DNA from: Neobacillus sp. DY30
GTDB lineage: Bacteria; Bacillota; Bacilli; Bacillales; Cytobacillaceae
Length of the DNA stretch: 64,000 nt
NCBI RefSeq assembly: GCF_030123065.1
Contig: NZ_CP126093.1
Coordinates: 3,974,001-4,038,000 of the forward strand
Direction: 5' to 3'
Position numbers and translations under genes: made by a program. Under the pieces are notes generated by a model. It searched no databases. It was given only the letters and a program-made list of their open reading frames with translations, and had not been told where the DNA came from. This document shows, in pieces, positions 1 to 8,923 of this stretch. How positions within the stretch are numbered: the stretch's first letter is position 1; every line of letters begins with the position of its first letter.

Positions 1-387
1 GGGACGAGTATCCAAAGTGGTGATATCTGCAATATAAGCAGTAACTGCTGGCATAATGAACGCCGCACTAATTCCGCCTAATATCCGTGAGATAAATAAC
101 ATTTCAATTTCTTTTCCGATTCCAAATAAAAATTCTGAGAGACCGAAAATAAACAAGCCAATGACAATCATAATTTTCCTGCCGAATTTATCTGCCGCCT
201 TCCCTGCAAATGGTGAAACAATTAATTGGGCAATGGCGAAAGCTGCTGTTAAATACCCCACTGTTGTTCCTGTTATGCCTAATTCATTCATCAACGTGGG
301 TAAAACTGGAATCACTAGTCCAATTCCTAAGAAGGCTATGAATAAATTCATTAATAATAATACTAAGGTAACCTTTTGATTCTTCAT
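1..387 (-). CDS. MFS drug efflux transporter, N-terminal part (cut by window edge)
   Basis: The first 129 codons of a major facilitator superfamily exporter are present; the rest lies beyond base 1. The protein starts MKNQKVTLVLLLMNLFIAF, so helix 1 begins at once, and the loop after helix 2 carries the MFS motif A form GKAADKFGRK. That motif and the even spacing of hydrophobic segments fit 12-14-helix proton-coupled drug exporters such as Bmr/Blt (family knowledge). The start is supported by AAGGAG just upstream. The gene is divergent from a MerR regulator and has a MerR-type promoter, which suggests induction by a ligand of that regulator. Substrate is unknown. Confidence 0.85.
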   Translation of the reverse strand, partial: MKNQKVTLVLLLMNLFIAFLGIGLVIPVLPTLMNELGITGTTVGYLTAAFAIAQLIVSPFAGKAADKFGRKIMIVIGLFIFGLSEFLFGIGKEIEMLFISRILGGISAAFIMPAVTAYIADITTLDTRP

Positions 388-444
388 CTTTTACATTCTC
401 CTTAACCAAACGAACACTGTTAATCATTTGTTTTTACAATTTCC

Positions 445-475
445 ATCGTAATGTATATAGTAACTATATACTCAA
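445..475 (-). promoter_or_regulatory. MerR-type promoter with 19-bp spacer and palindromic operator
   Basis: Reading the minus strand, -35 TTGAGT (475-470) and -10 TACGAT (450-445) are separated by 19 bp instead of 17. The spacer holds the perfect palindrome GTATATAGT-A-ACTATATAC (453-471). This over-long spacer with a central dyad is the hallmark of promoters that MerR proteins activate by untwisting DNA. It drives the efflux gene. On the plus strand TTTACA (433-438), N17, TATAGT (456-461) overlaps the same palindrome and could be the regulator's own, autorepressed promoter. Confidence 0.75.
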
Positions 476-492
476 GGGTGGTGTTATAAAAA

Positions 493-1317
493 ATGGATAA
501 AAAGTATGGAAAATATTTAACGACGGGTGAATTTGCGAAGCTTTGCAAGGTAAACAAACAGACTCTCTTCTATTACGATCAAATTGGACTTTTATCTCCG
601 ATATTGAAAAATGAAAAAGGGTACCGTTATTATTCAATTCGCCAAATAGAGTTATTCTTTGTTATTGATTTATTAAAAGATCTTGATATGTCGCTTCACG
701 ATATTCAACTCTACATGAAAAATAAATCTCCTGAACGGTATTTGTCTTTAATGCATCAAAAGAAAGAAGAGATTATGAAAAAGCGTCAGGAGATCGAAAT
801 GAAGGAAAAATTTATCGAAGCACAAATAGCATTAATGGAAGAAGCTTCACACCTTGATTTTCAGCAGGTTACACTTGAAATATTACCAGAAGCAACGCTT
901 TATTTAAGTAAAAACATCGAGAATATAACGGAAGAGGAATTTGTAGAGGTGGTTTCAGAGTTCATAAATGAACTGAATGAATCACATCTTGATACAGGTT
1001 ATCCGATTGGGGTTATCACAAAACGGGAGCAAATACTAAAGGGAGAATTCACGAATTATAGCTACCTATATATAGAACAACCGAATCCAAAGGAAGGACA
1101 TCCGTATTTTAAATCGGTTAAGGGGAATTTTATCATCGGCTATCATATTGGGGATGAAAATACCATCCATCATACATACAAGCGACTTTTTTCCGAGATG
1201 GAACGGTTAAATGTAACCATTGGAGAGTATGTTTTTGAAGAGTATATCTATGATTCCGTTGTAAAGAATCTTAAGGAGCATTATGTTACCAAAATTATGA
1301 TACAAGTTGCTCAGTAA
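493..1317 (+). CDS. MerR family transcriptional regulator, BmrR/BltR-like
   Basis: This 274-residue regulator has an N-terminal MerR winged helix (about residues 10-75, with LTTGEFAKLCKVNKQTLFYY and the RYYSIRQIE wing), a coiled-coil linker at 80-125 rich in Lys and Glu, and a C-terminal region of about 150 residues of the size of GyrI-like effector-binding domains. That layout matches multidrug-binding activators such as BmrR and BltR. It sits divergently from the MFS gene, with the operator between them. A GGTGG ribosome site lies a few bases upstream of the ATG. The ligand cannot be deduced. Confidence 0.88.
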   Translation: MDKKYGKYLTTGEFAKLCKVNKQTLFYYDQIGLLSPILKNEKGYRYYSIRQIELFFVIDLLKDLDMSLHDIQLYMKNKSPERYLSLMHQKKEEIMKKRQEIEMKEKFIEAQIALMEEASHLDFQQVTLEILPEATLYLSKNIENITEEEFVEVVSEFINELNESHLDTGYPIGVITKREQILKGEFTNYSYLYIEQPNPKEGHPYFKSVKGNFIIGYHIGDENTIHHTYKRLFSEMERLNVTIGEYVFEEYIYDSVVKNLKEHYVTKIMIQVAQ

Positions 1318-1334
1318 TTAAATGGAATAGTAAA

Positions 1335-1408
1335 GCAGCCTCTCCCCGCTTAATGAATAAACAAAATAACGTTTTGTTCATTCATTAAGGGTTGGTCGAA
1401 ACGGCTGC
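1335..1408. terminator. Nested inverted repeat, probable bidirectional terminator
   Basis: An inner inverted repeat with arms of about 17 bases and one mismatch (1349-1389, CTTAATGAAT...ATTCATTAAG) sits inside an outer GCAGCC/GGCTGC pair (1335-1340 and 1403-1408). It lies between the convergent ends of the MerR gene and the response-regulator gene. There is no strong T run on either side, so a terminator role is inferred from position. Confidence 0.5.
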
Positions 1409-1455
1409 GGTCTTGTTTGCCTATTGGGCGCATATCTATGGTAAATGTCAATACG

Positions 1456-2265
1456 CTAATAACCTGTTTGCTTTTCCGGCTTGATTAATTGAGCATCCTT
1501 TCCAGATACTTTATCTTTATATTTATATGATTTCGGGGAAACCCCATAAAACCGTTTAAATGTTTTCAAAAAATAACTTTTACTTTCAAAGCCTAATTCA
1601 TATGCAATCTGTTCTACTGTATTTGACGAAAGATCTAGTAATTCTATTGCTTTTTCCATTTTAACTCTTGTCACATATTCAACAAAACCTTCTCCCGTTT
1701 CTTTCTTATACATTCTGCTGAAATAACTAGAATTTAAATGTAAATGGGCTGCTACCTCAGTCAATGATATCTTTTCGCCAAGATGAGTTTGTACATATTT
1801 TTGTGCTTTTAACACATCGTCATTTCTAGTACTTCTTTCTAGAAACTTGGTGACTTTTGCCTGCTGATCATTGACATAAAGTTCTTGATCCAGCTTAATC
1901 TTTAATCTTTCAAGTAATTCAATGATATTACTTTCTTCCATTGATTCTTTTAAAATATAATCATAGGCTTCTAACTTTATAGCTTGTTGTGCGAAGGTAA
2001 ATTCATCATGACAAGAAAGGATGACATTATAGGAGTTGATATTCGATTTTTTCAATTGCTCGATTAATTCAATTCCATTAAGTTTTGGCATGCCAATATC
2101 GGTAATCAATACATCATAAGGGTTACTCTTCATGAATACTAAAGCCTCATTACTATCTTGAAAGCTTGCGGCAACTTGGTAGCCATAGTCCTGCCATGGA
2201 ATAAGTTTCTTCAAAAATTCAATTACGATAACATCATCATCTACCAAAACTACTTCATACATCAT
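1456..2265 (-). CDS. Two-component response regulator, AraC-type output (YesN-like)
   Basis: The receiver domain (residues 1-120) shows the acidic pair D9-D10 and phospho-acceptor D56 in VLITDIGMPK. A C-terminal AraC/XylS double helix-turn-helix follows (about 160-260, with LTEVAAHLHLNSSYFSRMYK and FESKSYFLKTFKRFYGVSP). This is the architecture of B. subtilis YesN. The start overlaps the upstream kinase stop as ATGA, so the pair is translationally coupled; an ATG three bases downstream is equally possible. It probably activates the adjacent sugar ABC genes, which is inference from context. Confidence 0.9.
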   Translation of the reverse strand: MMYEVVLVDDDVIVIEFLKKLIPWQDYGYQVAASFQDSNEALVFMKSNPYDVLITDIGMPKLNGIELIEQLKKSNINSYNVILSCHDEFTFAQQAIKLEAYDYILKESMEESNIIELLERLKIKLDQELYVNDQQAKVTKFLERSTRNDDVLKAQKYVQTHLGEKISLTEVAAHLHLNSSYFSRMYKKETGEGFVEYVTRVKMEKAIELLDLSSNTVEQIAYELGFESKSYFLKTFKRFYGVSPKSYKYKDKVSGKDAQLIKPEKQTGY

Positions 2266-4064
2266 AACCACCTCTTATTGACCGGAATTTGAAACGTTAC
2301 CGTTGTTCCTTCCCCTTCCATACTGTCTATACTCAATTGAAATTCAGCGCCATAAATCAACTTCATTCTTTGGTAGACATTGTGTACCCCTATCCCGTTA
2401 AATGATTTACTACTTTTTACCGTATCAAGACCTTTTGGTTGAAAAATTTTCTTTCGCAATCCTTCCAATGTAAGCTTATCCATACCTTTACCATTGTCAG
2501 TAATGATTAGTTTCAGGTACGTATCAATTTGTTCACTGGCAATGATTTTAATGGTTTCTTTCCTATTTATATTCCCATGAATGATTGCGTTTTCAATTAT
2601 GGGCTGTAAGAAAAATCTTGGTACTTGAAAATTAGAAGCCGAGTCACTCACATCAATGTCTAATTCTACATCATGCTGGTGTCGAAAGTTCATCAAATCT
2701 ACATAATGCTTCACAATCGTTACCTCTTCCTCTAGAGGAATAAAAGCATTATTCCGATTGATTGTCATACGAAGGAGTGCAGATAAAGAATAGATGAGTG
2801 ATGCACTGCCAGCGTTACCATCCATTTTAATTTTCAAGCGAATGGCATTTAGTACGTTAAATAAAAAATGCGGGTTTATTTGTGCTTGAAGCATTTCTAA
2901 TTCAGCATCTCGTTTCGCTTCCTCTTGGATTTTTATCTGTTCAATCATTTCCTCGATGGTGTCCAACATATGATTAAAAGAGTGCCCTAATTGAGCGACG
3001 TCATTACTTCCTGATACATATATCCTAGCAGACAAATCACCCTGTTTGATTGCTTTTGTGACATGATGTAATCTTGTGATTGGTTTTGTAAATTCACGTA
3101 CAAGCATAATAAGACCAATTAAAAATAGAACTAGGAAACCACCTTGAATTAAAATCGTCGTCCTTGTTACCATATTGATGGATCCAATCGTATCTTTATA
3201 TGGTACTAGGCTGACCAATCTCCAATTGGAATAGGAAACTGGATAGGAAACCATTAAATGCTTTTCTTTTTCATAGTTAACAATTTGATAATCGGAGTTT
3301 GTAACGCCATATCTTAATGTCGTTCCTACCTCTTCTGTATTTAAACTTGAATAAATCTCACCATCTGCATTGGTTAAATAGAATTTTACTCTCTTTTCAC
3401 TTTGAAATTGATTAAAGAGTTTCTTAATCTCGTTTTCTTTTAAACTAATAATTAAATAGGAATTAGAGGAATTTGCTCTTTGTATCCTCCTGCCAATGGT
3501 AATAAGATATGGGTAAGTATCGCTCTCAGATTCAATATAGGTAGGGTGTGCACCCAGCCAATAGGTTTGATAAAAACTTAAGTGATCCAATTTTTCAAAC
3601 CATGGTTTTTCTTTGAATTGTAAAGGGTTAAAATCAATTTGGGAATAATTGGTGTAATATAAGTCATTGTTATACAAAATGGTTATATACAAAGGCATTA
3701 ATAAATTAGTAATTCCAGTCAATTCATTCGATATATCTATATAATTTAGAGCTATTTCTTGTTTTACATTGGGGGAATCTGGATTAATTAACGCATGGGA
3801 TTTAAGTAATTGATTCATCTTTGTATTGAATTGAATATAGTTAGAGGTATACATAATATCATCTAACATATTCTTTATTCCTAATTCAATCATCCGTAAA
3901 TCATCTTCTGATTGTTTTGCGGCACGTTGTTCTAATACGTCTTTGGTAACATAGTTAGATACAATATAGGTACCAGCCCACGGAAATAAAATGCAGATAA
4001 TGACGGAAATGATTAATCTCGTTCTAAGCGACATTTGCTTTATTTTTATCAATAAAAATTTCAC
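2262..4064 (-). CDS. Sensor histidine kinase, YesM-like
   Basis: This 600-residue membrane kinase has a first helix at about 14-36, a large extracytoplasmic sensor region (40-300, dCache size), a second helix at 303-322, a HAMP domain (320-372), the His_kinase motif INPHFLFN with phospho-acceptor H399, and a C-terminal ATPase (NAIIHG N box, DNGKGM G1 box). These features define the YesM/LytS-type kinases that pair with AraC-type regulators beside carbohydrate ABC transporters. The start codon appears to be GTG with a weak ribosome site, so the true start is less certain than the domains. Confidence 0.9.
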   Translation of the reverse strand: MKFLLIKIKQMSLRTRLIISVIICILFPWAGTYIVSNYVTKDVLEQRAAKQSEDDLRMIELGIKNMLDDIMYTSNYIQFNTKMNQLLKSHALINPDSPNVKQEIALNYIDISNELTGITNLLMPLYITILYNNDLYYTNYSQIDFNPLQFKEKPWFEKLDHLSFYQTYWLGAHPTYIESESDTYPYLITIGRRIQRANSSNSYLIISLKENEIKKLFNQFQSEKRVKFYLTNADGEIYSSLNTEEVGTTLRYGVTNSDYQIVNYEKEKHLMVSYPVSYSNWRLVSLVPYKDTIGSINMVTRTTILIQGGFLVLFLIGLIMLVREFTKPITRLHHVTKAIKQGDLSARIYVSGSNDVAQLGHSFNHMLDTIEEMIEQIKIQEEAKRDAELEMLQAQINPHFLFNVLNAIRLKIKMDGNAGSASLIYSLSALLRMTINRNNAFIPLEEEVTIVKHYVDLMNFRHQHDVELDIDVSDSASNFQVPRFFLQPIIENAIIHGNINRKETIKIIASEQIDTYLKLIITDNGKGMDKLTLEGLRKKIFQPKGLDTVKSSKSFNGIGVHNVYQRMKLIYGAEFQLSIDSMEGEGTTVTFQIPVNKRWL

Positions 4065-4099
4065 TGATTGTCACCGCTTCCAATAATCAAAACAAAAAC

Positions 4100-4127
4100 A
4101 GAGAGAAAACATATATGTTTTCTCTCT
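4100..4127 (-). terminator. Terminator between binding-protein gene and kinase gene
   Basis: A 28-base perfect palindrome built of AGAGAGAAAACATA and its complement is followed on the minus strand by GTTTTTGTTTTG. It would end most transcripts from the ABC genes and leave the two-component genes at lower expression. Confidence 0.65.
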
Positions 4128-4148
4128 ATTATAGCATGATTATTCTAA

Positions 4149-5474
4149 TTATTGATTGGCATCTACTACAGCTTGTACTCTTTCTTTGACATTTTTCATC
4201 GTCTTATTAAGATCCTGTTCACCAAGGAGATATAATTCCACTTCCGCACCAAATTCGTTATAAGCTTCCGTAATATATGGAGCTGGTGCAATGACTTCAG
4301 TAGCCTCTACAGAAGTAAGTGCATGCTTCAATGATTCCATATGAACGGCATCAGGTTTTTTGGATCCATTCACCACTGTTTCTAACGCTTTGTCCATATC
4401 TGCGTCCTTCCAAGACGGTGTCCAGATTCCTTGTTCTACAATCCCTTCTGTTGTCAACCAACGCATGAAATCATATGCTTCTTGCTTGTGTTCTGAGCTT
4501 TTTGCGATTGAAACTAAATCCCCGCCCATCCCCGCAAGTGCTTTATCACTTTCTTTATTTTTTGGCCATGGTGCCCAAGCAATTTCAAATTCCGGTGTAA
4601 ACTGTCCCCATTCAGTAATCATATAACTTCCAGTAGGAACCATTGATGCTGATTGACTAAAGAATTGCTGACGATAATCCATTTTTTGCGATAAAATTTC
4701 AGTAAATGGAACAGATGATTTATCCACATTTTCTAACTGATTTCGTAGTTCTAGTGATGCGCGCAACATCGGGTCTTCTGCATTCGATGTACCGTCCTCA
4801 TGTAAAATCAAATTATCTTTTGCCTTACCCATCATTTTTAATGAAGCATAGAAATTAGGCCATGTGTGTAAATAAGAACCATAGTGACCATCTGTCGTCA
4901 GCTTTTTTGCATAATCGGCATAGTCATCCCAAGTCCACTCAGTAGGAATCTCTAATCCCGCTTTATCAAGATGTGCTTTATTCAGCATAACAAGCATCGC
5001 TACATTTTTCATTGGCAAGCCATAATAGTCTCCATTAATAGCCGGATAACCATTATGGTATATCTCATTAATATCAATACCTTCTATTTCTGCAAATTTA
5101 GTTACTGGTTCTAAGAGACCTGCATCGACTCTTTTAACAAGATCATTCACATTGGAAAACATTATCAGGTCCATTTCTTCCCCAGCAGAGGCCATTAAAT
5201 CTAACTGTTTAAAATAATCCTGAGAGTTCATGTTTTCTACAAGTGGAATGGACTCCACCTTTATTCCTGGATTCTCTGCTTCATATTTGGCAATGACACT
5301 TTCCCATTTCCCAACATCCTCATTCACCCAGTGGACAAATTTCAACGTAACTTCTTCATCAGATGAATCAGATTTCCCCTTATCCGATGAAGCCTCATCA
5401 TTTCCAGAACAAGCAGCTAACATGATCATTACAAAAAGTCCAATTAATAACAATGAACCCCATTTCTTCATCAT
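4149..5474 (-). CDS. Extracellular sugar-binding lipoprotein of ABC importer (YesO-like)
   Basis: This 441-residue protein has a lipoprotein signal ending in the lipobox LAAC (Cys about 22), then an acidic Ser/Asp linker and a family 1 solute-binding fold (for example LKFVHWVNEDVGKWESVIA and YGLPMKNVAMLVMLNK). It would capture an oligosaccharide outside the membrane and deliver it to the two permeases encoded just upstream. No ATPase gene lies in the locus. That is normal for this family, where a shared MsmX-type ATPase serves several importers. The sugar is unknown. Confidence 0.9.
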   Translation of the reverse strand: MMKKWGSLLLIGLFVMIMLAACSGNDEASSDKGKSDSSDEEVTLKFVHWVNEDVGKWESVIAKYEAENPGIKVESIPLVENMNSQDYFKQLDLMASAGEEMDLIMFSNVNDLVKRVDAGLLEPVTKFAEIEGIDINEIYHNGYPAINGDYYGLPMKNVAMLVMLNKAHLDKAGLEIPTEWTWDDYADYAKKLTTDGHYGSYLHTWPNFYASLKMMGKAKDNLILHEDGTSNAEDPMLRASLELRNQLENVDKSSVPFTEILSQKMDYRQQFFSQSASMVPTGSYMITEWGQFTPEFEIAWAPWPKNKESDKALAGMGGDLVSIAKSSEHKQEAYDFMRWLTTEGIVEQGIWTPSWKDADMDKALETVVNGSKKPDAVHMESLKHALTSVEATEVIAPAPYITEAYNEFGAEVELYLLGEQDLNKTMKNVKERVQAVVDANQ

Positions 5475-5547
5475 AAAATACTCTCCCCCTTATTTATAGT
5501 TATATATCAACTCTCTCAAAGTTATATTTTGAGAGTAAATACCGGTT

Positions 5548-6381
5548 TTACCCTTTCACTCCACCAAGCTGGATACCCTCTATAACATTTTTTTGTCCGA
5601 TAATGAAGATTATCAATAAAGGTAAAATAGCCGATACAGATGCTGCCATCATTAAAGAGTAAACACTGCCATGTTGATCTGAAAAACTCTGTACACCAAG
5701 TTGAATGGTATATAATTCTTTTGATCTTAGGAAGATAAGTGGATTTTGGAAGTCATTCCAGGTCCAGATAAAACGTAATATTGCATACGTTGCGATCGCA
5801 GGTCTTACTAATGGTAAAGCAATCGAAGTAAATATTCTAAAATGACCTGCTCCGTCCATTCTTGCTGATTCAATAATTTCATTGCTGATTCCGAGATAGA
5901 ATTGGCGCAGCATAAACGTTCCAAATACACTAAAACTATTTAATAGAATAAGACCCGTGTGCGTATCATATAGACCAATCCATCTATATAGTAGGAATTG
6001 TGTTACTAACAATGTTTGCGGTGGAATCATGAAGGTTGCTAAGACGATTAAAAAGATGAAATCTCTTCCCTTAAAGTTTATTTTGGCAAATCCATATGCC
6101 GCTAAACAGGAGATTGTACATGAAACCAATGTGGTTAAAACCGTTACCTTGATAGAATTCCAATATAATTGAAGAAATGGCAAGGAGCCTGTCCAAACCT
6201 CTTTATAATTTTCAACTGCATTCCACTTTTCTGGAATCCATTGAATCGGAAAAGTTAATACATCCTCTTCTACTTTAAAAGAAGCAGATATCATCCAAAA
6301 AAATGGCATTAGAAAAGCAATTCCGATTAATACCATAATGGCGGTTACGATCAATTTTCTTATATCTAATCTTCCTACCAT
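5548..6381 (-). CDS. Sugar ABC transporter permease, MalG/YesQ-like
   Basis: This 277-residue inner-membrane permease has six predicted helices. The EAA loop is present as IIESARMDGAGHFRIFTSIALP (about 170-190), the site that docks the ATPase. Length and motif match the second permease (MalG, AraQ, YesQ) of carbohydrate uptake importers. The ATG is preceded by AAAGGAG and lies 18 bases after the upstream permease stop, so the genes are co-transcribed. Confidence 0.92.
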   Translation of the reverse strand: MVGRLDIRKLIVTAIMVLIGIAFLMPFFWMISASFKVEEDVLTFPIQWIPEKWNAVENYKEVWTGSLPFLQLYWNSIKVTVLTTLVSCTISCLAAYGFAKINFKGRDFIFLIVLATFMIPPQTLLVTQFLLYRWIGLYDTHTGLILLNSFSVFGTFMLRQFYLGISNEIIESARMDGAGHFRIFTSIALPLVRPAIATYAILRFIWTWNDFQNPLIFLRSKELYTIQLGVQSFSDQHGSVYSLMMAASVSAILPLLIIFIIGQKNVIEGIQLGGVKG

Positions 6382-6399
6382 CTGCCCTGCTCCTTTCTA

Positions 6400-7362
6400 T
6401 TAATAATTCACCCATTTTTTCTGACCAATAAACTGAATATAAGTAATGATCAAAATAATAACAAACATAACTAATGAAATCGCGGAAGCATAGCCAGTTC
6501 TTAATTCAATAAAGGCTTGCTGGTACAAATAAACAACCGGTGTTATGGTTGAGTTTGCCGGCCCGCCATTTGTTAAAACGATGATTAAATCAAATACTTT
6601 AAAGCTTGAAATAACACCTGTGACAAACAATAAGAATGTTGTAGGTGACACTAATGGAATTGTAATCTTCGTAAATTGTGACCAAGCAGTTGCACCATCC
6701 ATTTGTGCTGCTTCATATAACTCTTTTGGAATGTTCTGCAAACCTGCCAAGTAAATAATTAAATTAAAGCCGATTCCAGTCCAAACCATAATTAACATAA
6801 CAGATGGTAACGCAAAGGTAACATCAGCTATCCAACCAGGTGGATTTTCAATCCCGATTGTTAGTAGTAATTGGTTAATAGGGCCTTTGGTTGGATGAAA
6901 AAGCACCTGAAACACAACAGCAACCGCTACAATACTCGAAATAAATGGCATAAAATAGATCACTTTAAACAAATCTTTCATATAGACATATTTGTTAATG
7001 ATAACAGCTAAGGCAAGAGACAAAAGTAATGTAATTGGTACCGCTAAAATTAAGATAACATTATTTACTAAACCTTTAAGGAATAGTGGATTGGTGAGTA
7101 ATTTCGAGAAGTTTTCGAATCCTACAAATTTAGCATTTTGATAGCCAGATACAAAATTCCAATCTGTAAAACTTAAAACAAATGAAGCGAGAATTGGAAA
7201 TAATACTAATACGGAAGTACCAATAAACATAGGTGCTATAAATGCATACCCTGCTAAATTCTCCCTCCAGCCACTAAAAGGAGCCCTATTTTTTACTTTT
7301 TTGTTTACCTTACTATTTTTTGTGTTGACTACATTTGTTTCGACCTTTACCTCGCTATTCAC
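6400..7362 (-). CDS. Sugar ABC transporter permease, MalF/YesP-like
   Basis: This six-helix permease carries the EAA motif in ELYEAAQMDGATAWSQFTKI and belongs with YesP/AraP/MalF proteins. The start is placed at GTG 7362, because AAGGGGTG lies eight bases upstream and because the longer frame would run back through the promoter at 7397-7425. The resulting protein is 320 residues and begins with a Lys-rich cytoplasmic tail. It is the first gene of the importer operon, which is probably controlled by CcpA at the cre site and by the YesMN-like pair. Confidence 0.88.
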   Translation of the reverse strand: MNSEVKVETNVVNTKNSKVNKKVKNRAPFSGWRENLAGYAFIAPMFIGTSVLVLFPILASFVLSFTDWNFVSGYQNAKFVGFENFSKLLTNPLFLKGLVNNVILILAVPITLLLSLALAVIINKYVYMKDLFKVIYFMPFISSIVAVAVVFQVLFHPTKGPINQLLLTIGIENPPGWIADVTFALPSVMLIMVWTGIGFNLIIYLAGLQNIPKELYEAAQMDGATAWSQFTKITIPLVSPTTFLLFVTGVISSFKVFDLIIVLTNGGPANSTITPVVYLYQQAFIELRTGYASAISLVMFVIILIITYIQFIGQKKWVNY

Positions 7363-7396
7363 AATGTTTTCACCCCTTCGTCTTGATTGTAGCTTT

Positions 7397-7425
7397 AGTA
7401 TAGTTTTTGAAATCGCTTTCAACAA
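7397..7425 (-). promoter_or_regulatory. Sigma-A promoter of sugar ABC operon overlapped by a cre site
   Basis: On the minus strand -35 TTGTTG (7425-7420), a 17-base spacer and -10 TATACT (7402-7397) form a promoter. The 14-mer TGAAATCGCTTTCA (7408-7421) matches the cre consensus TGWNANCGNTNWCA at every position and covers the -35 edge and spacer. CcpA bound there would block the polymerase, giving glucose repression of the importer. Confidence 0.78.
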
Positions 7426-7600
7426 TGTTGATTTTTTACATTATTGAGAAAATTTTTACTACTTTTTGAATATTCCATTTAGACCTTCTATGTATTTAAT
7501 GCTTTATTTTTACCTATTAGATAAAATTTTTACTTCATTAAAAAAAACAGAAAATTAGACCTTTTATGCATGATATATTTATAAATAAGGGGGGATCACC

Positions 7601-8245
7601 ATGAAATTAGGTTCATTTTCAAATGTGGTTTATACCATTTGTGATTGGATTGCCAGACTAGCTTATATTAATCTATTATGGATACTTTTTACTTTAAGTG
7701 GATTCATTGTTTTTGGCTTTTTTCCTGCAACCATTGCGATGTTAGCTACATTAAGACAGTTTATCCGTGGAAATCATCCGACTGTGTTTCAAACTTTTTG
7801 GCACTATTATAAAAAGGAATTCTTCAACAGTAATAAATTAGGAATCGTAATTACAGCAATCGGTTTTATTTTGTTTGTGAATATCCGTTTTTTACATTTG
7901 ACATCTAATGACATGTCCTCTCTTCTTTTTTATTCAAGCATTATTATGAGTGGTATGTATATTCTAATCATCTCTTATACATTGGCTTCCTACGTTGAAT
8001 TTGATCAACCATTAGGAACCCATTTAAAAAATGCACTTCTGATTACGATCTCTAGTCCGATCCCTAGTCTATTTATTATTTTTGGATTTACTGCCGTCTA
8101 CTTCGCTGTTACTTATTTATCTGGAGCAGGGTTCTTTTTCAGTGGAAGTATTTTAGGTCTTGTGATTCTCTCCTCTTCCAATATTGCGTATAAGAAAATA
8201 GCAAAAAAACAGGGGCAGTTCCGCAATCAAGCAGAAGTCTCTTAA
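7601..8245 (+). CDS. DUF624 integral membrane protein, YesL-like
   Basis: This 214-residue protein has about five hydrophobic segments and the DUF624 N-terminal signature (IARLAYINLLWILFTLSG followed by FFPATIAMLATLRQ). YesL-like proteins are encoded next to YesMN and sugar importers in many Firmicutes, and here the gene is divergent from the importer operon. Their biochemical role is not established. A strong AAGGGGGG site lies upstream of the ATG. Confidence 0.85.
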   Translation: MKLGSFSNVVYTICDWIARLAYINLLWILFTLSGFIVFGFFPATIAMLATLRQFIRGNHPTVFQTFWHYYKKEFFNSNKLGIVITAIGFILFVNIRFLHLTSNDMSSLLFYSSIIMSGMYILIISYTLASYVEFDQPLGTHLKNALLITISSPIPSLFIIFGFTAVYFAVTYLSGAGFFFSGSILGLVILSSSNIAYKKIAKKQGQFRNQAEVS

Positions 8246-8299
8246 CATTTCTACTATAAAATGTTTGTTTTTTGTTCAAATCTTTGTGAAAGACTGTCA

Positions 8300-8313
8300 T
8301 ACCCCACAAGGTA
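8300..8313 (+). promoter_or_regulatory. CstR-like operator before the rhodanese lipoprotein gene
   Basis: TACCC-CACA-AGGTA fits the 14-bp 5-4-5 dyad found at other sulfur genes in this window, with one mismatch. It overlaps a TATAAT at 8312-8317, so a bound repressor would cover the -10 region. No convincing -35 was found at 17 bp. Confidence 0.6.
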
Positions 8314-8388
8314 TAATAGAAGTAACCTAATTAGAAAGGATGTATTAAAAATCAAACATATAGTACCTTACTACAAGGTGGTTATAAA

Positions 8389-8766
8389 ATGAAAAAATTC
8401 TCACACTTTTTAGTCTTCTTTTTAGTTGTCTTTCTTACTGCATGTGGAATTAATACCGAGGGCTATAGAAATGTTACTGCAGAGGAAGCAAAGATACTCA
8501 TAGACAACAAGGAAGTTGTCGTGTTAGATATTAGAACCCCTGAAGAATACCAAGATGGCCACATTCCCAATGCACTATTGATACCACTTCAAGAATTAGA
8601 AAAAAAATTAATCGACTTAGAAAAAGATAAATCTTACTTATTGGTTTGCCGCAGTGGAAGTCGTTCTGCTCAAGCCAGTGAAATCTTAACAAGCAAAAGT
8701 TTCTCTACTATTTATAACATGACTGGCGGTATGAATAACTGGGCATACGAAATTGAATATCAATAA
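8389..8766 (+). CDS. Rhodanese-domain lipoprotein
   Basis: The 125-residue product starts with a lipoprotein signal ending LTAC (Cys about 19), followed by one rhodanese domain with VLDIRTPEEYQDGHIPNA and the active-site loop VCRSGSRSA, so the sulfur-carrying cysteine is present. Lipid anchoring would put this sulfurtransferase on the outer face of the membrane. The gene points away from the sulfur island but carries the same operator type, so it probably belongs to the same regulon. The preferred substrate is unknown. Confidence 0.88.
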   Translation: MKKFSHFLVFFLVVFLTACGINTEGYRNVTAEEAKILIDNKEVVVLDIRTPEEYQDGHIPNALLIPLQELEKKLIDLEKDKSYLLVCRSGSRSAQASEILTSKSFSTIYNMTGGMNNWAYEIEYQ

Positions 8767-8777
8767 GATAGAAAAAA

Positions 8778-8812
8778 GCCTGTCTCACGAACAGTACCAT
8801 TTGTAGACAGGC
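8778..8812. terminator. Terminator between convergent rhodanese lipoprotein and TauE genes
   Basis: GCCTGTCT (8778-8785) pairs perfectly with AGACAGGC (8805-8812) around a 19-base loop. An A run lies on the left and CTCTCTCTT on the right, so it may work in both directions. Confidence 0.65.
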
Positions 8813-8923
8813 TCTCTCTTCAAACTCGAAGCACTTTGAATGGTCCATCTCCGAATATGGTCTTTATATAGTCAATCTTTGTATTATCAAAATAAACACT
8901 GTTTCTTTATTGGCTCAAATCTT

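Noticed and set aside
56..379. Plus-strand open frame of 107 codons
   Set aside because: It is the complement of the MFS transporter, whose minus-strand frame has clear family motifs and a ribosome site.
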